64,000 bases of DNA. Source: Streptomyces qinzhouensis (lineage in GTDB: Bacteria > Actinomycetota > Actinomycetes > Streptomycetales > Streptomycetaceae). Below the pieces are notes generated by a model. The model saw only the letters and a list, made by a program, of their open reading frames with translations. It was not told the DNA's origin and did no database searches. This document shows positions 1 through 7,984 of the stretch, piece after piece; positions within the stretch are counted from its first letter, which is position 1, and every line of letters starts with the position of its first letter. Location: contig NZ_CP042266.1 of NCBI RefSeq assembly GCF_007856155.1, positions 6,572,001 to 6,636,000 on the forward strand. The letters run 5' to 3'. A program made the translations under genes and the position numbers.

Positions 1-1
1 C

Positions 2-889
2 TTCGAAGGGGCTTACGGCCTCACCCTGAAGGACCTGGTGCGCGCCGGGTGCGGGCTGCCCGTGCCACGGAAGGCCGAGCGGTCCAGCAGCGGGGCGGAG
101 GCCAGGGAAGCGGCGCGGGTGGCGCTGCGGACCGCACTGCACCGGGACCCGGCGGCAGGGCCGGAGGAGCCGCCCGCACCGGGCGCCGAGCCGATGGTGC
201 TCGCCTCGGGAAATCTGGGTCTCGTCTCCTTCTGCGATGTGCCGGAGCGGCTGAGCAGGGAGCAGATCGACGCCCGCCACCCGGCGCTGCTGACCACCCT
301 GGCCAACCATCCGGGCATTGGATTCCTGCTGGTGCGCAGCGAGGAGCACGGTTCGGTCGTCCTCGGCCCGGCAGGTGCCGAGGTACCGATCGCCGAACTC
401 TCCGACGACGGCCCGCTCGCCCCGTTCGGCCGGGGCGCCGCGGACGCCGTGCGGCGTACGGACAGCTTCCCGCATGTCGCCGACATCATGATCAACTCAA
501 TGTGCGACACCGGCACCGGCCGGGTGCACGCCTTCGAGGAGCAGATCGGCTCCCACGGCGGGCTCGGCGGCGAGCAGTCCCAGCCCTTCCTGCTGTCGCC
601 GCTGGAGCTGTCGCTTCCCGTGGCGGACGGCACCGAACTGGTCGGGGCGGAGCGGGTGCACCGGGTGCTGCGCCGGTGGCTGCGGGAGTGCGAGGGCCCG
701 CAGATACCACTCGCCGCGGAAGCGGGCGCGGAAGCGGGCCCCGGCACGACGGCCCCGGGCAGGACGGCCCCGGGCGCGGTCGTCGCGGGGACGGCGGAGG
801 AGGGCACGGCGGGCACGGCGGGCCCGGAGGAGGGCACGCCAGGTACGGCGGACGCTTCGGGTGATCCGGGCGCGCAGGCCCGCGGATAA
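2..889 (+). CDS. C-terminal part of a membrane/alkaline-phosphatase-like protein (partial)
   Basis: The reading frame is open from the first bases of the window, so the 5' end and real start lie outside it; the codons before the first GTG (base 38) read as ordinary coding sequence. About 295 residues are visible. The middle part has the pattern SGNLGLVSFCD, a segment with HPGIGFLLV followed by SEEHGSVVLGP, then HVADIMINS and EEQIGSHGGLGG. From memory this matches the C-terminal half of Streptomyces proteins annotated as phage-holin family or integral membrane proteins with an alkaline-phosphatase-like catalytic domain. The last 60 residues are a low-complexity Ala/Gly/Thr/Pro tail with GTAG-type repeats. 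A GC-rich hairpin follows 25 bases after the stop. The family call is recognition only; the catalytic half is missing. Confidence 0.55.
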   Translation, partial: FEGAYGLTLKDLVRAGCGLPVPRKAERSSSGAEAREAARVALRTALHRDPAAGPEEPPAPGAEPMVLASGNLGLVSFCDVPERLSREQIDARHPALLTTLANHPGIGFLLVRSEEHGSVVLGPAGAEVPIAELSDDGPLAPFGRGAADAVRRTDSFPHVADIMINSMCDTGTGRVHAFEEQIGSHGGLGGEQSQPFLLSPLELSLPVADGTELVGAERVHRVLRRWLRECEGPQIPLAAEAGAEAGPGTTAPGRTAPGAVVAGTAEEGTAGTAGPEEGTPGTADASGDPGAQARG

Positions 890-913
890 CCGAGCCGTAG
901 TCCCGGGCGGTGT

Positions 914-935
914 GTCCGGGGCGCCCGCCCCGGAC
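914..935. terminator. GC-rich hairpin terminator
   Basis: A perfect inverted repeat with a 10-bp stem (GTCCGGGGCG) and a CC loop sits 25 bases after the stop of the upstream partial gene. There is no T-tract, as is usual for actinobacterial terminators. Confidence 0.6.
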
Positions 936-1073
936 GCGCCCCGGGGCCGGTGGACGGATGGGTGCGGGGGAATCGGGCTAATCCGCGTCCCCCGGGAGAG
1001 GGGATCGTGACGGGCGTCTGCCGTGTCGGGGCGGATTGCGGGGACTGGATGCATGTCCAGGAGGTCGCGCCCC

Positions 1074-1433
1074 ATGAAACAGCCGCCGGTCGCCCCGCCC
1101 CGCCGTTCGGGCTGTGCCGCCGTCCGGCGCGGACTGCTGGCCGTTGTGGCGCTGCTCGCGCTGGCGGGGCTCTCGCTGGGGACGGGCGCCCCGCCGGCGG
1201 AAGCCGCCGAGGTACGCACCCCGGTCTCCACCACCGGCGACGGCACGCCGGAGGGACAGGCGGAGGAGGCCGTCGGCGCGGCCGCGCCCGCCTCCCGCGC
1301 CCGTTCCGCCGCCCGGCCGCCCGGCCGTGGTCCCGCGACGCCCTCGGAGCGGCCGGTCCCGGCCCCGGGGACCGCACTGCCCCCGGCGCCCCGGCCGCCC
1401 GCCGTGCTCCGGTGTGTGGTGCTGCGCTGCTGA
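1074..1433 (+). CDS. Putative secreted Pro/Ala-rich small protein
   Basis: About 119 residues. The start ATG at 1074 is chosen over the in-frame ATG at 1053 because AGGAGG (1059-1064) lies 9 bases before it. The N-terminus is basic with two Arg-rich patches, followed by one hydrophobic stretch (LLAVVALLALAGLSLG) and an AEA-type cleavage site, so a signal peptide of about 45 residues is likely. The rest is low-complexity Ala/Pro/Arg sequence ending in CVVLRC with two Cys. I recognise no domain. It stands alone between two small genes with no sign of an operon. The mature part could be a short-lived or disordered exported peptide; function unknown. Confidence 0.5.
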   Translation: MKQPPVAPPRRSGCAAVRRGLLAVVALLALAGLSLGTGAPPAEAAEVRTPVSTTGDGTPEGQAEEAVGAAAPASRARSAARPPGRGPATPSERPVPAPGTALPPAPRPPAVLRCVVLRC

Positions 1434-1560
1434 CGGAGGAGCGCGGCCCGGTCCGGTGAGACCGGCCGCGTCAGCGGCCCACGGACCGCCGTGCTGCCCT
1501 AGGCCGTGTCGTCACGGAGGGCGCGGCGCGTCCCCCTTCCGACATCAGAGGTGCACCGTC

Positions 1561-1755
1561 ATGCCCATCGACCCCTTCGCCGCCCTGAACGCCATGCTGC
1601 GCGCCGATGCGGCGCGCGCCGCCGACTTCGCCGAGAAGCGGGCCGGCTCGCAGAAGCAGCAGCCCGCCGACGACAGTGGCAGGAACGACGAACCGGAACC
1701 CCGGTCCGCGGCCGGACCCGGGCCGGCCCGCGGCCGCGACAACGGCACGTCCTGA
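1561..1755 (+). CDS. Small hydrophilic hypothetical protein (64 aa)
   Basis: A 64-residue frame that starts with MPIDPFAALNAMLRADAARA and continues into a charged, Gln/Pro/Arg-rich tail with no hydrophobic segment. The ATG at 1561 has only a weak upstream purine patch (AGAGG, 1548-1552). The N-terminal pattern of short hydrophobic helix then disordered tail resembles small conserved Streptomyces proteins of unknown role, but I cannot name a family. The longer upstream extension of this frame reads as low-complexity antisense-like sequence and was not used. Confidence 0.45.
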   Translation: MPIDPFAALNAMLRADAARAADFAEKRAGSQKQQPADDSGRNDEPEPRSAAGPGPARGRDNGTS

Positions 1756-1945
1756 GACCACGGCCGGCCGGGGGACCGACCCCCGGCCGGCCGCCGGCCC
1801 CCCGGCATTACCTCGCGCGTAATCGACCCGGCCCGGCCCCACCGGCAGTCTTCTCCTACCGGAACCCGGGCGGCGCACTCCGCTCGGGCTCCGGGAAACG
1901 AACCCCGGCCCGATGGCCGTCCGCCGCTGATGGAGGCTGATCCCC

Positions 1946-2371
1946 ATGACCGCAACCGCCCTGCTCGCCGGCCTCGCCCGCACCGACGACACCACCCGGA
2001 TGCTGCGCCGGTTCCTCGCTCTCGACGCCGTCGTCACCGGCGGCAACGGACTGGTCTACGCGGCTGCTTCCGGTCCGGTGGGACGGCTCCTCGGAGTCGA
2101 CAGCGGCCTGCTTCTCGGGCTCGGCGTCTTCCTGGTGGCCTTCGGTATCGGCGTCGGGCTGATCGGCTCCCGGCCGGAGCCCGCCCCCGGCGCCGTGAAG
2201 GCCGTCATCGACGCCAACATCGTTTGGGCGGTCGTCAGTCTGCTCTCGGTCGCCCTCTGGTTCGACCCCACCACCGCCGGAGCCGTGTGGATCCCGGTGC
2301 AGGCCGTGACGGTCGCCGGGTTCGCCGCCCTCCAGTGGACCGCGCTCCGGTCCGGCGCCGCCCACCGCTGA
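1946..2371 (+). CDS. Small integral membrane protein (four predicted helices)
   Basis: 141 residues. After a short cytoplasmic N-terminus there are four hydrophobic segments, around residues 26-46, 50-72, 86-104 and 108-130, with an RRFLALDAVVTGGNGLVYA opening that is common in small Streptomyces integral membrane proteins of unknown function. A weak ribosome binding site (GGAGG at 1931-1935) lies upstream of the ATG. No catalytic motif is visible. A 13-bp-stem hairpin 36 bases after the stop separates it from the convergent XRE regulator, so it is probably transcribed alone. Confidence 0.75.
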   Translation: MTATALLAGLARTDDTTRMLRRFLALDAVVTGGNGLVYAAASGPVGRLLGVDSGLLLGLGVFLVAFGIGVGLIGSRPEPAPGAVKAVIDANIVWAVVSLLSVALWFDPTTAGAVWIPVQAVTVAGFAALQWTALRSGAAHR

Positions 2372-2407
2372 AGCCCCGGCCCCGCCCGGGCCCGCCGTCC
2401 CCCGCCG

Positions 2408-2437
2408 CTTCCCGGTTCCGCTCCCGGAACCGGGAAG
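2408..2437. terminator. Bidirectional hairpin terminator
   Basis: A perfect 13-bp stem (CTTCCCGGTTCCG) with a 4-base loop lies between the stops of the convergent genes ending at 2371 (+) and 2459 (-), so it can serve both. Confidence 0.75.
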
Positions 2438-2458
2438 TACTTTTCCGCCCGGACCGGG

Positions 2459-3271
2459 TCAGACCAGGGACCGGAGATAGTCGACCGTCTCCGGATCGGC
2501 CGGGAGGAACGTCTCGATCGCCAGCTCCGAGACGGTCACGTCCATGGGCGTGTTGAACGTGGAGATGGACGAGACCAGCGACAGGACATGGCCCTCGTGC
2601 TCGATCACCATCGGCAGGGCGAAGTACGGATACGGCGGCAGCTCCTCCGCCTCGGCCCCGTGTCCCGGGCCGTCCGGCACCGGATAGGCGGACACCTCTT
2701 CGTACAGCTTCCGCAGTTCGTCCGAGCGGACGAGCGCGAGCTGCCGCTCCATCTGGTGGCGCAGATGATGCCGCCACTCCCGCAGATTGCGGATCCGCGG
2801 CGCGAGCCCCTCCGGATGGAGGGTGATGCGCATCCCGTTCAGCGGCGGGGTCAGCAGATGGGGCGCGATCCCGTCGAGGAGCCGGGTCATGCCCAGGTTC
2901 GCCGCGACGACGTTGTACAGACCGTCGACCACGACCGCCGGATAGGGGTCATAGCCGTGCAGCAGTTGCCGCATGCCCTCCATCAGCGCCCCCATCGACG
3001 GATCGTCGAGGGAGGTCTCCGGGAAACGAGGCGCGTAACCGCCCGCCAGGAGCAGCGCGTTCTGCTCGCGTACGGGAACGTCGAGCTGCTCGGCGAGGCG
3101 CAGGATCATGTCCTCGCTGGGGCGGGACCGCCCGGTCTCGACAAAGCTGATGTGACGGGCCGAGGAGTCGGCGCGCAGGGCCAGGTCGAGTTGGCTCACC
3201 CCACGGCGCTCACGCCATGCCCGCAGCAGCGGACCGACACCCGGGGCAGTCACAAGAGTCGTCATAGCCAT
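2459..3271 (-). CDS. XRE-family regulator with MmyB-like ligand-binding domain
   Basis: About 270 residues. Residues 10-75 form a helix-turn-helix of the XRE type (LRAWRERRGVSQLDLA, then SARHISFVETGRSRPS, the typical recognition-helix pattern). The remainder carries the hallmarks of MmyB-type regulators: GGYAPRF, a VVDGLYNVVAAN strand, RNLREWRHHL and a C-terminal segment ending LAIETFLPADPET. Such proteins usually repress a nearby oxidoreductase gene. Two ATG codons two residues apart (3271 and 3265) are possible starts; neither has a good ribosome binding site. It lies 81 bases downstream of the ImmA/IrrE-like gene on the same strand, so the two may be cotranscribed. Confidence 0.85.
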   Translation of the reverse strand: MAMTTLVTAPGVGPLLRAWRERRGVSQLDLALRADSSARHISFVETGRSRPSEDMILRLAEQLDVPVREQNALLLAGGYAPRFPETSLDDPSMGALMEGMRQLLHGYDPYPAVVVDGLYNVVAANLGMTRLLDGIAPHLLTPPLNGMRITLHPEGLAPRIRNLREWRHHLRHQMERQLALVRSDELRKLYEEVSAYPVPDGPGHGAEAEELPPYPYFALPMVIEHEGHVLSLVSSISTFNTPMDVTVSELAIETFLPADPETVDYLRSLV

Positions 3272-3352
3272 GAAGGTAATACGCCGGATGAGGCATACGC
3301 CGCCGAACCAGGTGCGGTGCACAGCACTCCGGAGCCGGCCGGCCCGGCCGGT

Positions 3353-3982
3353 TCAGTGGAGGCGATGGTGCCCAAGCGAGGTCTGGATACGCCCGGCGAG
3401 GCCGCTTCGCGGGGGCTCCGCACGCCTGCCGTCCAGCCATATCCGCAGGTGGGAGCCGAGTTCCAGACCGAAGGTCTCCGCTTCCGCCTCCTCCCGCTGC
3501 CGGAAGTCGGTCCGGGCGGCCAGACTCTGCACGGCGGAGTGCGCGACCCCCGCTTCCGCCGGGACGTCCGTGGTCACCGGAAGACGCGCGGGCACGGTGA
3601 TAACCCTTCCGGCCCGCCCCTCCGGCCTGCCGGGATCCGGATCCCGGTGCGATCCGGGCGCCGGCTGTGCCGGGTCCCGGCCGCCGTGCCCGGCGACCAT
3701 ATGCCACACCTCGTGGCCGAATATCACCAGTTGATGAAGCGGGTGGGTGTTCGTCTGGACACAGATGACGTCCCGGTCGCCCAGATCGAGATAGAGCCCG
3801 CTCGCGGTCCCGGGCGGGAACTCCACCAGCCGCAGCACCACCGGCCGTCCCCGGCGCTCGCCCAACCGGTCGCAGAGTGCGTCGAACACCTCCTGGGCGC
3901 CTTCGGGGCGGGCCCGTTCGAGGGCCCGGACCAGATCGTCGCGGAGCTCACGCATCGCACTCCGGGTGCTCTTGCTGCCCAC
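3353..3982 (-). CDS. ImmA/IrrE-like metalloprotease family protein
   Basis: 209 residues. The zinc motif HEVWH is at residues 90-94, with a REEAEAE segment about 70 residues on that can supply the third ligand. Such proteins are often annotated in Streptomyces as toxin component of a toxin-antitoxin system, but the family also includes regulatory proteases that cleave XRE repressors; which applies here is not shown by the sequence. The usual small XRE partner is not found upstream. The MmyB-type regulator 81 bases downstream is the nearest possible partner. A promoter-like segment with repeated CAAG/CTTG elements lies about 130 bases upstream. Confidence 0.8.
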   Translation of the reverse strand: MGSKSTRSAMRELRDDLVRALERARPEGAQEVFDALCDRLGERRGRPVVLRLVEFPPGTASGLYLDLGDRDVICVQTNTHPLHQLVIFGHEVWHMVAGHGGRDPAQPAPGSHRDPDPGRPEGRAGRVITVPARLPVTTDVPAEAGVAHSAVQSLAARTDFRQREEAEAETFGLELGSHLRIWLDGRRAEPPRSGLAGRIQTSLGHHRLH

Positions 3983-4093
3983 CGGGCTCCCTCCGCTCGA
4001 CGGCCGTGGCGATCAGCGGCGGCCGTCGGCGCACTCCGCCGCGTCCGCCGAGGTTACGGGAGCACACCGTACCCACGGTTTCGCACACGTGTA

Positions 4094-4141
4094 TCGGATC
4101 CCGGGCGGGTTGCAAGTTTTTTGGACAAGGTTCTTGCACAA
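4094..4141 (-). promoter_or_regulatory. Putative promoter/operator of the ImmA-like gene, within the 3983-4449 gap
   Basis: Read on the minus strand, this segment holds TTGCAA (4115-4110), then about 16 bases later TACACG, a plausible -35/-10 pair for the ImmA-like gene. The -35 is overlapped by an imperfect dyad, TGCAAG (4111-4116) with CTTGCA (4133-4138), and by a further CAAG copy between them. It is also the most AT-rich spot in the 467-base gap 3983-4449, where I see no supported gene. Confidence 0.4.
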
Positions 4142-4449
4142 TCTGCCAGGTCAACACCGGCGAGTCGGCCGAGGGAAACCGGCGGGGGACCGATGCGGTC
4201 GGCCGGGTCCGTTCCGGTCGCCACCGGCCGGAACGCGTCCCGCGGCCACCGCGCTCCCTCCCGGGCGTGCCCCCGGCCGCCCGGGGGCACGATCACCGCA
4301 TGCCGCAGGCCCCGCTCGCCGACACCTCCCGGGCGATGGCCGACGCCACCGCCCGGTCACGGGGAAGACCGCCCTGTTCGCCGAGGTGTTCGCGGCGACC
4401 GGACGCCGGGCCGTGTCCGCGAGGTCCCGCCCGGCCCGGGAGGCCCGGC

Positions 4450-5361
4450 CTACTTCCCGCCGCCCCACGCCCGCTCGGCGAATTCGGCGAAATCGCGCGG
4501 CTCCCGGCCGAGGACATCGCGTACTCCTGTCGTGGTGCTCGCGTTGTGCCCGTCCAGCAGCATCTCGAACAGCTCGGTCAGCCAGGCCGCGTCCGCCGCC
4601 GGAAGCCCCGATTCCGTCAGTCCCGCCCGGTAGGCCTCACCGGTGACCGGGATATAGCGGATCTCGCGTCCCGTCACCCGGGAGATCTCCGCCGCCGCCT
4701 CCGCGAAGGTCATCACGCGCGGCCCGGTGATGTCGTAGGCACGGCCCGCGTGCCGCTCGTCGGTGAGCGCGGCGACCAGCACATCCGCGAGATCGTCGAC
4801 GTCGACGAACGGCTCCGCGGCGTCCCCGCCGAGGAAGGCGATCTCACCCTGGTCCAAGCCCTCCGCGAGCCAGCCCTCGCTGAAGTTCTGCGCGAAGAAG
4901 GCCCCCCGGACCACCGTGACCGGCAGTCCGGCCTCGCCGAGCGCCTGCTCCGCGGCGACGGCGTCCGGCTCGCCCCGCCCGGAGAGCAGGACCAGCCTGC
5001 GGACCCCGCCCGCGGCCGCCGCCTTCCCGAAGATCCGCATGTCCTCGACCGCGCCGGGTGCCGCGAGGTCGGGGAAGTAGTTCACATAGGCCAGGTCGGC
5101 GCCCTTGAGGGCGGGGGCCCAGGTCTCCGGGGCGGCCCAGTCGAAGGCGGTCTCCCCGGTGCGGGACCCCGCCCGGACCGTCAGGCCCGCGGCGGTGAGC
5201 CGCTCCGCGACCCGCCGCCCGGTCTTCCCGGTCGCCGCCGTCACCAGCACGGTCACCGTGCCGGCCCCGGCGGCCTCCGCGTTGCCCGTGCTCGTCGTGC
5301 TCGTCGTGCTCGTCGTGTTCGTTGTGGTGGACCCGTGCGCTGCTGCCTTCTGCTCTGTCAT
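4450..5361 (-). CDS. NAD(P)H-binding NmrA-like SDR protein
   Basis: 303 residues. After a Thr/Ser-rich N-terminal segment of about 34 residues comes a Rossmann start, VLVTAATGKTGRRVAERL, with the TGxxGxx(R) dinucleotide pattern near residue 42. Later motifs include VVRGAFFAQNF and PFVDVDDLADVLVAAL, typical of the NmrA/SDR_a5 group. These act as NAD(P)H-dependent oxidoreductases or redox sensors; substrate unknown. It is transcribed divergently from the cupin-AraC regulator at 5452, about 90 bases away, which suggests that the regulator controls it. The Thr/Ser stretch is encoded by a 9-base repeat (ctcgtcgtg on the plus strand, 5288-5320), which could vary in copy number. Confidence 0.85.
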   Translation of the reverse strand: MTEQKAAAHGSTTTNTTSTTSTTSTGNAEAAGAGTVTVLVTAATGKTGRRVAERLTAAGLTVRAGSRTGETAFDWAAPETWAPALKGADLAYVNYFPDLAAPGAVEDMRIFGKAAAAGGVRRLVLLSGRGEPDAVAAEQALGEAGLPVTVVRGAFFAQNFSEGWLAEGLDQGEIAFLGGDAAEPFVDVDDLADVLVAALTDERHAGRAYDITGPRVMTFAEAAAEISRVTGREIRYIPVTGEAYRAGLTESGLPAADAAWLTELFEMLLDGHNASTTTGVRDVLGREPRDFAEFAERAWGGGK

Positions 5362-5451
5362 GTCCTAAGGTTCGCGGCTGGGCGCTGGACTCTCCATGCT
5401 CCACAGGCTCAACCCCATATGCGATCGTCCACATCGATTACGCTGCACGTC

Positions 5452-6429
5452 ATGGACGTACTCGGCGGTCTGCTCGACGGCCCCCGTGCCCGGGGGGCGT
5501 TCCTGCTGCGCATGGTGATGGAGCCGCCGTGGTCCGTCCGGGTCGAGGACCGGGCGCCGCTGTCGCTGATGTGCATGACCGAGGGCGAGGCATGGCTCGT
5601 TCCCGACGCGGGGGAGCCGGTGCTGATGCGGCCCGGTGATATCGCCATCGCCCGTGGTCCCGACCCGTACACCGTCGCCGACCGTCCCGGGAGTCCGCCG
5701 CAGGCACTGGTCGGCCCGGGCGGGATCTGCCGCACCCTGCACGGCGAACCGCTCGAGCAGTCGTTGCTGCACTCGGTGCGGACCTGGGGCAACGACCCCG
5801 AAGGCTCGGTCGTGATGCAGGTCGGCACCTATCTGATGGAGGGCGAGGTCAGCGGGCGGCTGCTGGACGCGCTGCCGCCGCTGGTGCATCTCCGGGCCGG
5901 CGACTGGGCCTGCCCCATGCTCCCGGTGCTGGAGGAGGAGATCGCCAAGGACGAGCCGGGGCAGAGCGTGATGCTGGACCGCATCCTGGATCTGGTGCTG
6001 GTGGTCGCGCTGCGCTCCTGGTTCTCCCGGCCGGAGTCCCGCGCCCCGGCCTGGTACCGGGCAATGGGCGATCCGGTCACCGGCCCGGTGCTGCGGCTGA
6101 TGCAGGACGAACCGGCCCGTTCGTGGACCGTGGCGTCCCTCGCCGCCGAGTCCGGGGTGTCCCGGGCGGCACTGGCCCGGCGTTTCCATGATCTGGTGGG
6201 GGAGCCTCCGATGGCGTATCTGACCCGCTGGCGGCTCGACCTCGCGGCCGATCTGCTCCGGGAGACGGACGCGACGGTCGATTCGATCGCCCGCAGGGTC
6301 GGCTACAGCGGCGGGTTCGCGCTGAGTGCCGCCTTCAAACGGGTCCGGGGCGTCAGCCCGCAGGAGCACCGCACCCGGATCGGCAGCACCGTCGGCGTTT
6401 TGCCGAAGCCGCAACAAAGTTCGCGCTGA
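5452..6429 (+). CDS. AraC-family regulator with N-terminal cupin domain
   Basis: About 325 residues from the ATG at 5452; an in-frame ATG at 5419 is also possible. The N-terminal half (GARGAF-like opening, SLMCMTEGEAWLV, LMRPGDIAIARGPDPY) is the cupin_6 domain typical of regulators of SDR and oxidoreductase genes. The C-terminal 100 residues have the two AraC helix-turn-helix units: WTVASLAAESGVSRAALARR and then DATVDSIARRVGYSGGFALS followed by FKRVRGVSPQEHR. The short divergent intergenic region with the NmrA-like gene suggests autoregulation plus control of that gene. The methyltransferase gene starts 26 bases downstream. Confidence 0.88.
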   Translation: MDVLGGLLDGPRARGAFLLRMVMEPPWSVRVEDRAPLSLMCMTEGEAWLVPDAGEPVLMRPGDIAIARGPDPYTVADRPGSPPQALVGPGGICRTLHGEPLEQSLLHSVRTWGNDPEGSVVMQVGTYLMEGEVSGRLLDALPPLVHLRAGDWACPMLPVLEEEIAKDEPGQSVMLDRILDLVLVVALRSWFSRPESRAPAWYRAMGDPVTGPVLRLMQDEPARSWTVASLAAESGVSRAALARRFHDLVGEPPMAYLTRWRLDLAADLLRETDATVDSIARRVGYSGGFALSAAFKRVRGVSPQEHRTRIGSTVGVLPKPQQSSR

Positions 6430-6455
6430 GAAGCCCGGCGGGTCACCCTGTCGCC

Positions 6456-7358
6456 ATGACCCGTCACCACGATCACACCAGCGCCCCCCACGCCCACTCC
6501 CATGCCCACGGCGGCCACGACATGGACTGGGAGCGGATGGCGCCCCTGCTGGAGCGCGGCGCCGAACTGAACAGCACCCTCTACCGTGACGCCGCGCACT
6601 GGCTCGCCGGGCAGCTTCCGGCCGCCGCGGTCCGCCGGGTCCTGGACATAGGCAGCGGTCCGGGGGTACTCACCGTGCTGCTGGCCGAGGTGTTCCCGTA
6701 CGCCGAAGTGGTCGCCGTCGACGCCACCCCCGAGCTGCTGGAGCGGGCCGCCGACCGGGCCGCGCGCGCGGGCATCGGCGACCGGTTCCGGGCCGTGCGC
6801 GCCGAACTCCCCGACGGTCTGGGCGCCCTGGGCACCGCCGATCTGATCTGGGCGGGCGATTCGGTCCATCACATCGGCGACCAGCGCGCGATGCTGGACG
6901 GTCTGGCGGGGCTGCTGCGGCCCGGCGGGCTCCTCGCGCTTGTCGAGGGCGGGCTGCCCACCCGCCATCTGCCGCGCGATATCGGCCTCGGGCGGCCCGG
7001 TCTCGAAGCCCGGATCGACGCCGTGCAGAGCGACTGGTTCACCAAGATGCGGGCCGAGCTGCCCGGTGCGAAGGAGGAGGTCGAGGACTGGCGGGCGCTG
7101 CTGACCGCCGCCGGTCTGACGGACAGCCGGACCCGGTCCTTCCTCCTTGATCTGCCCGCCCCCCTTCCGGAGGCCGCCCGGGAGCATGTGACGGCGGTCT
7201 TCGCCCGGCGGCGGGAAGCCGCCGACGGGCGGCTCGCGGACGACGACATCGCGGTCCTCGACCGACTGCTCGACCCGGCGGACCCGCATGCGCTGGCCCG
7301 GCGGGCGGACCTCCATCTCCTGACCGCGCGGACCGTGCACACGGGCCGCCGCGCCTGA
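6456..7358 (+). CDS. Class I SAM-dependent methyltransferase with His-rich N-terminus
   Basis: 300 residues. Residues 1-22 contain nine His (clusters HHDH, HAHSHAH, HGGHD), an unusual possible metal-binding tail. The methyltransferase core follows: motif I VLDIGSGPGVLTVLLAE at about residues 66-82, acidic VVAVDATPELLE, and LLRPGGLLALVEGG. The substrate is not predictable. It starts 26 bases after the AraC gene and may be cotranscribed. A 19-bp-stem hairpin 24 bases after the stop ends transcription. Confidence 0.85.
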   Translation: MTRHHDHTSAPHAHSHAHGGHDMDWERMAPLLERGAELNSTLYRDAAHWLAGQLPAAAVRRVLDIGSGPGVLTVLLAEVFPYAEVVAVDATPELLERAADRAARAGIGDRFRAVRAELPDGLGALGTADLIWAGDSVHHIGDQRAMLDGLAGLLRPGGLLALVEGGLPTRHLPRDIGLGRPGLEARIDAVQSDWFTKMRAELPGAKEEVEDWRALLTAAGLTDSRTRSFLLDLPAPLPEAAREHVTAVFARRREAADGRLADDDIAVLDRLLDPADPHALARRADLHLLTARTVHTGRRA

Positions 7359-7381
7359 AACCCTCCCGGTCGCCCCTGAGG

Positions 7382-7422
7382 CGGTCCCGGTCGGCCCGGT
7401 GTCACCGGGCCGACCGGGACCG
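7382..7422. terminator. Bidirectional terminator with 19-bp perfect stem
   Basis: A perfect 19-bp inverted repeat with a three-base loop (gtc, 7401-7403) lies between the convergent methyltransferase gene (stop 7358) and ricin-lectin gene (stop 7428). Confidence 0.85.
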
Positions 7423-7427
7423 GAGCG

Positions 7428-7883
7428 TCAGCCGCAGGGCTCCAGCCGCCACTGCTGATGCGCCCCGTCCGTGTCCTCCCACTGCTGGACCCGGGCCCCC
7501 GGCTCCTCGCTGCCGTCGGCGACCTCCAGCAGCAGCCCGCTGACAAAGCTGACCACGGCGTACGTACCGGGCACGGCCACCAGCGATTCGATGACCCACT
7601 CCTGGGCGCCGAAGTTGTTGGGCCGCCACTGCTGGATACGTGCGCCGTTCTCGGTGGAGGCGTCGGCGACGTCCAGCCGCTTCCCGCTGGAGACGTTCAC
7701 GAAGTGGTACAGCCCGCTGCCGTTGGGCACCGGTTCGATCCGCCACTGCTGGACCGCCTCGCCGGTCTCCCGCGCCTGCTGGACGACCGCGCCGCTGCCC
7801 TTGACGCCGCCGTACACCTCCAGGACCAGCCCACTGGCGATATTGCGCACCAGATAGCGGCCCGGTTCGAAAGCCCCGCTCAC
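7428..7883 (-). CDS. Small ricin-type beta-trefoil lectin (RICIN domain) protein
   Basis: 151 residues from the GTG at 7883, chosen because GGGGAG lies about 9 bases upstream; no signal peptide, so probably cytosolic unless exported by another route. Three repeats are visible, each with a hydrophobic LxVxD/Y pattern and ending in a QQW- or QEW-type motif (QQWRIEP, QQWRPNN...QEW, QQWED...QQWRLEP). This is the three-lobed ricin-B fold that binds galactose-type sugars. It lies 101 bases downstream of the aldo/keto reductase on the same strand. Confidence 0.85.
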   Translation of the reverse strand: MSGAFEPGRYLVRNIASGLVLEVYGGVKGSGAVVQQARETGEAVQQWRIEPVPNGSGLYHFVNVSSGKRLDVADASTENGARIQQWRPNNFGAQEWVIESLVAVPGTYAVVSFVSGLLLEVADGSEEPGARVQQWEDTDGAHQQWRLEPCG

Positions 7884-7984
7884 CGTTCCGTACTCCCCGT
7901 TCTTCTCGTTCTTCTCGTCCCCGATGTGATGAACGATCGTACGAGAAGCCGGGCCCGCCGCCGGGCCCGTGCCCCGGGACTCCT

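Noticed and set aside
2459..3982. ImmA-like gene and XRE regulator as a classical toxin-antitoxin pair
   Set aside because: The XRE protein has a full MmyB-type ligand domain and lies downstream, unlike the small antitoxins normally paired with ImmA/IrrE-like proteins; cotranscription remains possible.
2588..4633. Plus-strand open frame of 681 codons
   Set aside because: It is antisense to the XRE regulator and ImmA-like gene, which have clear motifs; its own translation is Arg/Pro-rich with no fold.
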